Below are positions 1-5,400 of a stretch of DNA of 9,351 bases, in pieces. The position numbers were made by a program, and so were the translations under genes. Source of the stretch: Helicobacter sp. (GTDB lineage Bacteria; Campylobacterota; Campylobacteria; Campylobacterales; Helicobacteraceae); NCBI GenBank assembly GCA_029257755.1, contig JARIAP010000144.1:1-9351 (forward strand), written 5' to 3'. The first letter of the stretch is position 1; every line of letters begins with the position of its first letter. Under the pieces are notes generated by a model. It did no database searches, was not told the origin of the DNA, and saw only the letters and a list, made by a program, of their open reading frames with translations.

Positions 1-3
1 AAT

Positions 4-1689
4 TTAATTATTTTTTAAATACTCAAGTTTTGTTTCCAATTCTTCAAATTTATATTTTAAAAGCTCTATATCTTGTATTTTTTTTATACCATTTTCAATA
101 TAATTATTTGGTATTGAAATATTAAGCAATTCATTTATATATATTGTATTGTCTCCACTCTTCTCATATATACTTTTCAAACAATTAAAACCCATATTTG
201 AAAAAAAATAACAATAAAGACCTATAGCCTTATATTTATCATCTAATCTCAAAATTAAAATACCAGCATTTGCAACTGCAATTACATTATTTATATTATT
301 ATCAAGTATAGTCATTTTTGGCAAAATACCGCGTAATGATAACAATATATCATAAGGCTTTAATCTATATTTATATATTTTTTGTTTATCTCCACTTATT
401 TTTTTATTATCAAATTTATAAGTAAAACCACATGTTGCAAAATCTGCTATACCAACATCATAATATTCAATATTAGAATCTTTACTGCTACCATATACTC
501 TTTGCCCACGAAAAATGCTTACACCCATATCTTTTAGCAATAAAGAACCTGTTTTGTTATGCGATATTGTTAAATAATTACTAGCTCTTAAATCATGTAT
601 CTTTATTTCATCTATATTTGTAAGTTTAGAAAATTCACTTTCTTTTTTGCTTCTAAATATATTAGCAATTTCATTAATATTTAATAATTTATTATATCTA
701 CCATCTTTTTCATAGAACTTAACTCCACTAGCATCAATATGTAAAATATCTTTATTATTATGAGATAAAACAAGTATAGAAAAATCATACGCTTGATGTG
801 GAAAAATATTTTTTGGTAATTCTATAACAGCTTCTATCATTTTTTCTTTAACTAATTTTTCATATAATTTCTCTCCTAAGAAACTTTTTTGCAATGTTTG
901 ATTTCTAACTATAAAAACTCCCCTATTTTTTAAATGTGATAAAGCATGTGTTAAAAATACAAGTTCAGGATAATTTTTAGCTAATATTCCTATTTTATTA
1001 AATCTTTCATCTTCTTTAAGTTGTTCTATACCCATGTGTGCATAAATTGGTGGATTACAAATAATTTTATCAAATTGTCTTAACTTCTTACCATTTTTAA
1101 AAACAGGTTGCTTTAAAATATCATTAACAAATAAACTATAAGTATGTATTTGTGAAAATCTAGCTATTAATTTTGCTATATTTGATAATCTATCATCAAG
1201 CTCTTCTCCATATAATTTTATATTAGAATTAATATTTCCAATCGATAAAAAAATGCTACCAATACCATAACATGGGTTATAAACTTCATCATTATCTTTC
1301 AAATCTAAAAGCATTACCAACAAATCATTTACTTCTTTTGGTGTTGAATAATAATATAATTTATTTGTAGTTCGTTTTTGTGAGATTATGTGAAAAAATT
1401 GTTCAATATTACCCATATTTATATTACTTACATTAATTACTTTTAGAATCTTTGATATATTTGCACCACTGCTAATTGGGATATATAATTCCTTACCTAT
1501 AATGTCAAACATACCTTTATTAAATTCTTCTTTTATTGGTTTTCTCTTATCTGCCATATCAATTATATATTCAATAAAATTCGTATTTTCTTTTTTTAAT
1601 ACAAATAATTCAAACATAATACCAACAATATCTAAAATATCAAAATGATAACGTTTTATGTATTCAAAACAATCAAGAAGTTTTTTCAA
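4..1689 (-). CDS. N6-adenine DNA methyltransferase fused to a type I specificity (HsdS-like) domain
   Basis: This 561-aa protein is predicted to methylate adenine in DNA using S-adenosylmethionine and to choose its site with its own C-terminal domain. Residues 1-100 are a helical N-terminal region as in HsdM. STPKEV (115-120) resembles motif X. NPCYGIGSIFLS (138-149) is motif I, with Asn for the usual Asp. YGEELDDRLSNIAKLIA (160-176) fits the GxE segment of HsdM. CNPPI (211-215) is motif IV, but Ile replaces the aromatic residue that normally stacks on the flipped adenine. AVIELPKNIF (287-296) is a typical HsdM segment. From about 383 to the end there is a single HsdS-like half: LLLKDMGVSIFRGQ, a body with LKPYDILLSLRG, then a coiled-coil-like end at 541-561. 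The start is TTG at 1687-1689 with an AGGGG ribosome site 5 bases upstream; the first in-frame ATG is codon 25. No nuclease motif is visible and no hsdR lies in the window. It may be an orphan enzyme, part of a system continuing off the left edge, or a degenerate copy. Confidence 0.85.
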   Translation of the reverse strand: MKKLLDCFEYIKRYHFDILDIVGIMFELFVLKKENTNFIEYIIDMADKRKPIKEEFNKGMFDIIGKELYIPISSGANISKILKVINVSNINMGNIEQFFHIISQKRTTNKLYYYSTPKEVNDLLVMLLDLKDNDEVYNPCYGIGSIFLSIGNINSNIKLYGEELDDRLSNIAKLIARFSQIHTYSLFVNDILKQPVFKNGKKLRQFDKIICNPPIYAHMGIEQLKEDERFNKIGILAKNYPELVFLTHALSHLKNRGVFIVRNQTLQKSFLGEKLYEKLVKEKMIEAVIELPKNIFPHQAYDFSILVLSHNNKDILHIDASGVKFYEKDGRYNKLLNINEIANIFRSKKESEFSKLTNIDEIKIHDLRASNYLTISHNKTGSLLLKDMGVSIFRGQRVYGSSKDSNIEYYDVGIADFATCGFTYKFDNKKISGDKQKIYKYRLKPYDILLSLRGILPKMTILDNNINNVIAVANAGILILRLDDKYKAIGLYCYFFSNMGFNCLKSIYEKSGDNTIYINELLNISIPNNYIENGIKKIQDIELLKYKFEELETKLEYLKNN

Positions 1690-1694
1690 AATAA

Positions 1695-1699
1695 CCCCT
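1695..1699 (-). promoter_or_regulatory. Ribosome binding site fixing a TTG start for the methyltransferase
   Basis: On the minus strand AGGGG sits 5 bases before the TTG codon at 1689-1687. Strong pairing to the 16S 3' end at normal spacing supports TTG as the true start and argues against the first ATG, at codon 25, which lies inside the conserved helical N-terminus. Confidence 0.7.
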
Positions 1700-1712
1700 A
1701 ACTTAATATTTT

Positions 1713-1724
1713 ATTATAATTATA
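1713..1724 (-). promoter_or_regulatory. Tandem -10 hexamers of the methyltransferase promoter
   Basis: The minus strand reads TATAATTATAAT, two perfect -10 hexamers end to end, 24-35 bases before the TTG start. Helicobacter housekeeping promoters depend mainly on the -10 element and have no strong -35, so this fits. The transcript would start near 1702-1712, giving a very short leader just long enough for the AGGGG ribosome site. The assignment is by motif only. Confidence 0.5.
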
Positions 1725-1752
1725 ACCTAAATTAAATAGCTTATAATTGTAT

Positions 1753-1772
1753 TTATTTGTAGTTACAAATAA
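1753..1772. repeat. 20-base inverted repeat, possible operator of the methyltransferase gene
   Basis: TTATTTGTAGTTACAAATAA consists of two perfect 9-base arms separated by GT. It ends about 29 bases upstream of the tandem -10 elements at 1713-1724, so it covers roughly the -40 to -60 region of that promoter. Its size and symmetry suit a dimeric helix-turn-helix repressor or activator. No run of T follows on either strand, so it does not look like a terminator. The binding protein is unknown. Confidence 0.45.
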
Positions 1773-1926
1773 GATATTAACTTAATAATTTATAGTTTTT
1801 TAAAATTCAAAAAAATTACTTACAAAATATACTACATATAAAAAACCTTACAATATTACATAAATAGTTAAATTTAATTGTGAAGTATTACCTAAAAATT
1901 TAGCTATTTTATATTAATGCCATACA

Positions 1927-3027
1927 TTAAATGGGAATTCGTATCTCAAAAAATTTACCACCATTATTATTAGCATATAATTCTCCACCATGTGCTAATG
2001 CAATTTGTTGGCTTAATGCTAACCCTAATCCATGACCTTTTAATTTTGTTGTCTTAAATGCTTCAAACAAAGAATTTATATCTTCTATATCTTTACCATT
2101 ATCATATATTCTACATACAATAAAATCTATATCTCTAAAAAAGCAGATTCTAATTTCTCCAATATCACACTCACCTTCTTCTATAGCATCTATTGCATTA
2201 CAAAGCATATTATGAAGTGCTATCTCATATAAAGAAAAATCCACGCACAAATCATTATATTCTATCTCAAATTTTATATTAATTTCTTTTGTGTATCCAT
2301 ATTCGCTAATAACTTGTTCCATACTTTGCTTAAATTCTTCAAAAATATGTTGTTGTTTGTTCGCTTGGACACCCTTTGAAAACAATAATGTGCTTTTAAT
2401 AATTCTTTCAACACGCCAAATAGATTTTTTCATTTCATCTACAATTTCCATACTTTTTTCATCTACCCTCTTACTCAATACTCCAGCAAGTAAAGATAAT
2501 GATCCAATAGGATTCCTAATTTCATGTGCTAAATGAGCACTAACTTGCCCCATGCTTGCAAGTCTTTCTTGTCTTTTTTGCTCTGTTATATTTGTAGCTG
2601 TTATTATTTGCTTATGAGATACTTTTGAACTTTGTATAAGATATACATTATTATCAATTTTCACTTCTGTTTCTAAGATAAAATTTAAATCTATATCCAA
2701 CAATCCTTTTAAATGACTAGCCTTCTTATTTTGATAAAATAAACTACCATTTTCATTAAATACAATTACTGCTTGTGGTATCATTTCTAAAACAGATTCT
2801 ATTAAAACCTTGAAATCTTTAAATTCTTTTTCTATTTTATAGCTTTGTAATATTAACTCATGCAATAAATTCAATAAAGATTGTGTATCACCTAATTCTA
2901 ATGTATTTTGTATATTTTCATTTTTATATTCTAAATCTTCTAATAATATAGTATTTTTTGTTAAGTTTTGCTGTTTATATGTTTGTTGCTTTTTTGTATT
3001 TTTTATTTTTCTATGAGATTTTCTCAT
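1927..3027 (-). CDS. flgS: Flagellar two-component sensor histidine kinase FlgS
   Basis: This 366-aa cytoplasmic kinase is predicted to autophosphorylate and pass phosphate to the sigma-54 activator FlgR, switching on RpoN-dependent middle flagellar genes (rod, hook). There is no transmembrane segment, as in known Helicobacter and Campylobacter FlgS. Residues 1-45 are polar and rich in Lys, Gln and Asn. About 50-150 form a helix plus a PAS-like fold (IPQAVIVFNENGSLFYQN, 83-100). The HisKA H-box is AHLAHEIRNP (164-173), with His168 the phosphorylated residue. The ATPase domain has an N-box (LHNMLCNAIDAIEEG, 271-285), a G1 box DNGKDI (309-314, lacking the usual second glycine) and a G2 box GHGLGLALS (331-339). 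ATG at 3027 has GGAG 7 bases upstream. It lies 44 bases after the PDZ gene on the same strand. Kinase identity is certain. The FlgS name rests on length, lack of membrane segments and the divergent PAS, so another soluble NtrB-like kinase is possible but less likely. Confidence 0.87.
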   Translation of the reverse strand: MRKSHRKIKNTKKQQTYKQQNLTKNTILLEDLEYKNENIQNTLELGDTQSLLNLLHELILQSYKIEKEFKDFKVLIESVLEMIPQAVIVFNENGSLFYQNKKASHLKGLLDIDLNFILETEVKIDNNVYLIQSSKVSHKQIITATNITEQKRQERLASMGQVSAHLAHEIRNPIGSLSLLAGVLSKRVDEKSMEIVDEMKKSIWRVERIIKSTLLFSKGVQANKQQHIFEEFKQSMEQVISEYGYTKEINIKFEIEYNDLCVDFSLYEIALHNMLCNAIDAIEEGECDIGEIRICFFRDIDFIVCRIYDNGKDIEDINSLFEAFKTTKLKGHGLGLALSQQIALAHGGELYANNNGGKFFEIRIPI

Positions 3028-3062
3028 TACAAAACTCCATTTTTATTATTTTAATTCACAAT

Positions 3063-3068
3063 ATTATA
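3063..3068 (-). promoter_or_regulatory. Candidate -10 element for flgS
   Basis: A perfect TATAAT (minus strand) lies just after the PDZ-gene stop codon, 36 bases before the flgS ATG. It would give flgS a leader of about 30 bases and some independence from the upstream operon. Chance matches are frequent in DNA this AT-rich, and no -35 element is clear. Confidence 0.35.
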
Positions 3069-3071
3069 TAA

Positions 3072-4784
3072 CTATTCTAGCGATACTCTAAATTGAAAAC
3101 CTTGCCTATCAATTAAAAAAGTCATAACTCCACCATATTCTACCAACTCTTCATATTCTTTAATTCTTTCTCTTTTTTGTTTTTTGTTATCATTTTTATT
3201 AGATCCATATATATCATAAATAGTGTGCATACTAAAAGTTCCTTTTTCTCTTAAAACACCATCGCCACTAAAAGAGTGCATATTTATATCATAATTTTTA
3301 TTATCATATGATTCTGTTTTAGCGGTGATTCTATCTTCGCTATTCTCAAAGTCTTGTATATTTTCGGATAATTTTCTATAAAAACTATTCTTTTTATCTT
3401 GCAAATCACCTTTACTTTGAAATTGTTCTATTATATCTTTACTTGCATTACTTAATATCTCCTGCTTTTGTTTGTTTGCATTTTTCTGCTCTATAAAATC
3501 TACTTGATTAGCTTGAATTTTAGTAAATAACTCTCTTAATAAATCATTTTTTTCTCTTGTATTTTTTATCTTAAAATACCTCATATCTATATCATTTATA
3601 AAAAGTATTTTATCTCCTCTTTTAAGTTTTGAGAATGGACCACTTTTTGGTGCTTTCTGCACTACAAAATCATTTGATATTACAAAATCAAATCTTTCAA
3701 GAAAACTATCTGCAAGTAACATACCTCCATATCTTCGTCCAACTTTTACATTTAAATTTTTAATCTCATCTCCTCTTCTTATTTTAACTTGTGCTAACTC
3801 ATCAAAAGGTAGATTTGCTATTAATAATTCAAGTTCAGCCCAATCCTTTGGTGCAATATCATTAATAGATATAATAATATCACCTCTTTTAAATGGATTA
3901 TTAGGAAAAAATGGATCACTAAATTGCACCATAAATGTTGCATTATCTTCATCTATAACTTCAAATCTAGCCCCAATATCACCATAATATGGTTTATCTT
4001 GACTTAAGAATCTATCTATATATGATTTTTCTATAAATCCATTTCCACCAACACTTAATCCATAAATTTTATAGCAAATATTACTAATAACACCATTTTT
4101 TTGTGTTGCAACAGAAAATTTTGCATATTTCAAAAATCCATTTTGATGTGTTTGAAATCTACCCGGTTTAGCACCACTAATACCTGCACTTGCAAGTTCT
4201 CTACTTGTTGCATATTCATCTATATTAGAAAGCTCATAAGCATATTTAGAATCAACTCTACCCTTTGCTAAAAAAAGTCCTACAAATGGATCATATTTGA
4301 TAATGTTATTAGATTTTGGACGAGTAGGATTGTATCCTATTATAGAACCATCTTTTAATTTAATAGCATATATCCCATTACCAATATTTATACTTGCTTG
4401 TTTATAATAAGAAGCACAATGAGAATAATCTATTTTCTCTTCTATTTTACTTTTTCCATATAAATCAATAACTTCAAGCTCACTACTTTGCAATGCACCA
4501 TCTTTTTCTCTAACTTCTACATCTTTTGAATTTACAATACTTTCCTCTGGCTCTTTTATTTGAGATGGTGTTTTTTTACTTGATAATCCATTAAATTCTT
4601 GATCAAGTGCATTTGCATGTAATTGATTATTTATAAAACCAAACAACAATATTAATGCTAAAAATATTTTAAAACATATACTTTTATATTTTATACAAAT
4701 TTCTTTGCTATAAATATTTTGCTTTTCTTGCAAATAAAATTTATATATATTACCTATATATTTTGTGTTTTTATTATCACACAT
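3072..4784 (-). CDS. Exported protein with two PDZ-like modules, function unknown
   Basis: This 570-aa protein is probably periplasmic or anchored in the inner membrane. A polar 35-residue start precedes one hydrophobic stretch (FKIFLALILLFGFI, 38-51). A possible signal-peptidase site, ANA, is at 57-59. Residues 60-115 are low-complexity and acidic. Residues 120-265 form a compact domain I cannot name, with Cys123 and Cys237 as a possible disulfide pair. A PDZ-like module spans about 271-351 (FKRGDIIISINDI, then a KIRRGDEIKNLNVKV strand pair). A second partial copy is at about 362-420 (SKLKRGDKILFINDID). Residues 430-540 are charged and probably disordered, followed by a short conserved-looking end. 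No protease triad is recognisable, so a scaffold or substrate-binding role is more likely than DegP-type activity. ATG at 4784 has AGGA 6 bases upstream, in the 15-base gap after ybaB, so cotranscription is likely. Related PDZ proteins of unknown role are, as I recall, common in Campylobacterota. Confidence 0.75.
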   Translation of the reverse strand: MCDNKNTKYIGNIYKFYLQEKQNIYSKEICIKYKSICFKIFLALILLFGFINNQLHANALDQEFNGLSSKKTPSQIKEPEESIVNSKDVEVREKDGALQSSELEVIDLYGKSKIEEKIDYSHCASYYKQASINIGNGIYAIKLKDGSIIGYNPTRPKSNNIIKYDPFVGLFLAKGRVDSKYAYELSNIDEYATSRELASAGISGAKPGRFQTHQNGFLKYAKFSVATQKNGVISNICYKIYGLSVGGNGFIEKSYIDRFLSQDKPYYGDIGARFEVIDEDNATFMVQFSDPFFPNNPFKRGDIIISINDIAPKDWAELELLIANLPFDELAQVKIRRGDEIKNLNVKVGRRYGGMLLADSFLERFDFVISNDFVVQKAPKSGPFSKLKRGDKILFINDIDMRYFKIKNTREKNDLLRELFTKIQANQVDFIEQKNANKQKQEILSNASKDIIEQFQSKGDLQDKKNSFYRKLSENIQDFENSEDRITAKTESYDNKNYDINMHSFSGDGVLREKGTFSMHTIYDIYGSNKNDNKKQKRERIKEYEELVEYGGVMTFLIDRQGFQFRVSLE

Positions 4785-4799
4785 ATTATTTCCTAGTAT

Positions 4800-5102
4800 T
4801 TAAAATTTAAATGGATTAATATTTCTTAATTGTTCAAAAACATTGTCCTGCCTTGATTCTTCAATTTGTTTATAACCTTCATTTATAGCACTAATCAAAA
4901 GAATTTGCAATGCTTGTTTATCTTTTAACAATTCTTCATTAATATCTATATCAATTAATTCACCTGCACCATTAAATTGCACATTTATTAAGCCACCACC
5001 ACTTTTAGATTCAATAACCTTTTGCTTAGCTTTTTCATCCATTTCTTTTAATTGCTCTTGCACACTTCCAAGAATACCTTGTAAATCTTTTGGATCAAAC
5101 AT
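4800..5102 (-). CDS. ybaB: YbaB/EbfC-family nucleoid-associated protein
   Basis: This 100-aa protein has the usual YbaB/EbfC length and layout. A helix with QEQLKEMDEKAKQKVIESKSGGG (15-37) leads into the beta region VQFNGAGELIDIDINEELL (41-59), followed by the typical ALQILLISAINEGYKQIEE segment (64-82). Family members are dimers that bind DNA and help organise the nucleoid; EbfC of Borrelia also controls promoters. In many bacteria the gene sits beside dnaX and recR, but here it lies between a small unknown gene and a PDZ-protein gene. ATG at 5102 begins one base after the stop of the upstream ORF, and its GGAGG site lies inside that ORF, so translation of the two is probably coupled. Confidence 0.93.
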   Translation of the reverse strand: MFDPKDLQGILGSVQEQLKEMDEKAKQKVIESKSGGGLINVQFNGAGELIDIDINEELLKDKQALQILLISAINEGYKQIEESRQDNVFEQLRNINPFKF

Positions 5103-5103
5103 A

Positions 5104-5319
5104 TTATTGCACCTCCGTAATATTAAATTTTTCTATTGATTCTTTACTTAAACTAATAGAATTAATATAATTTAAATTTGCATTAATTGCAATATCATTA
5201 TGTATTTTTGCATACATAATTTCTAAATACATACTTGTAGTTTTATACTTTTTTAATTTTATTTCTTTTGTTTTAGAATCAATTATTTTATTATTTATTT
5301 CTGTGTTATTCACAGCCAT
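5104..5319 (-). CDS. Small hypothetical protein, 71 aa
   Basis: I do not recognise this protein. It is soluble, with no signal or membrane segment. The N-terminal third is rich in Lys and Asn (NKIIDSKTKEIKLKKYKTT, 10-28), followed by a probable helix (SMYLEIMYAKIHNDIAI) and a Ser/Ile-rich tail. Three things support it as a real gene. ATG at 5319 has AGGA 7 bases upstream. A promoter-like extended -10 lies about 60 bases upstream. Its TAA is separated by one base from the ybaB ATG, with the ybaB ribosome site inside its last codons. It is probably the first gene of the ybaB-PDZ-flgS cluster. Its role may include coupling ybaB translation. A link to flagella or to the nucleoid would be speculation. 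Confidence 0.65.
   Translation of the reverse strand: MAVNNTEINNKIIDSKTKEIKLKKYKTTSMYLEIMYAKIHNDIAINANLNYINSISLSKESIEKFNITEVQ
5112..5116 (-). promoter_or_regulatory. Strong ribosome binding site of ybaB, embedded in the upstream ORF
   Basis: The minus strand reads CGGAGGT, with GGAGG 9 bases before the ybaB ATG. It lies within the final codons of the 71-aa ORF, whose stop precedes the start by one base. This is one of the best Shine-Dalgarno matches in the window. Confidence 0.75.
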
Positions 5320-5369
5320 TTTAATTTCCTAAGTTTTTAAAATCTAAATTTACAAACGGATTTATTTTA

Positions 5370-5390
5370 ATTATGCTATTTTAACATAAT
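5370..5390 (-). promoter_or_regulatory. Extended -10 promoter inside an inverted repeat, ahead of the ybaB operon
   Basis: On the minus strand TGTTAAAAT (5386-5378) is an extended -10 (TGn plus TAAAAT) about 60 bases before the ATG of the 71-aa gene. It is embedded in a 21-base inverted repeat whose 6-base perfect arms are ATTATG and CATAAT. The arms extend inward by one G-U and two A-U pairs to an AAA loop. The core TATGTTAAAATAG nearly matches the topA promoter core TATGCTAAAATAG. No T run follows the repeat, so a terminator role for topA is not supported. Confidence 0.5.
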
Positions 5391-5400
5391 TTATTGCTTA

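Larger units (their letters stand above)
1690..1926. other. Intergenic region between flgS and the methyltransferase
   Basis: This 237-base gap is extremely AT-rich. Apart from the ribosome site, tandem -10 elements and palindrome listed separately, I see no ORF with a credible start, no tRNA-like fold and no clear rho-independent terminator for flgS. Transcription of the flgS cluster could therefore read into the methyltransferase gene or end by another mechanism. Confidence 0.5.

Noticed and set aside
1615..1617. ATG at codon 25 as the methyltransferase start
   Set aside because: It has no good ribosome site, whereas TTG at 1689 has AGGGG at 5-base spacing and tandem -10 elements just upstream.
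4..1689. A complete restriction-modification or phage-defence system in this window
   Set aside because: Only the methylase-specificity protein is present. No nuclease motif occurs in it, and its upstream neighbour is flgS. A partner could exist only beyond the left edge.
1690..1926. A terminator or small RNA gene between flgS and the methyltransferase
   Set aside because: T runs exist on the minus strand but none follows a stable GC-containing stem. The only perfect repeat (1753-1772) has no adjacent T run. Nothing else supports an RNA gene.
2291..2536. Plus-strand 81-codon open frame
   Set aside because: It lies antisense within flgS, opposite the HisKA and following region, with no ribosome site and no recognisable protein features. 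It is a shadow of the real gene.
3072..4784. PDZ protein as a DegP/HtrA or carboxy-terminal protease
   Set aside because: I find no GNSGG-type serine motif or tail-specific protease Ser/Lys signature, only PDZ-like modules and an unassigned domain.
5370..5390. Hairpin as a rho-independent terminator of topA
   Set aside because: The stem is very AT-rich, has a G-U pair, and is not followed by a run of U on the minus strand. It overlaps a good extended -10 element, so a promoter or operator role fits better.
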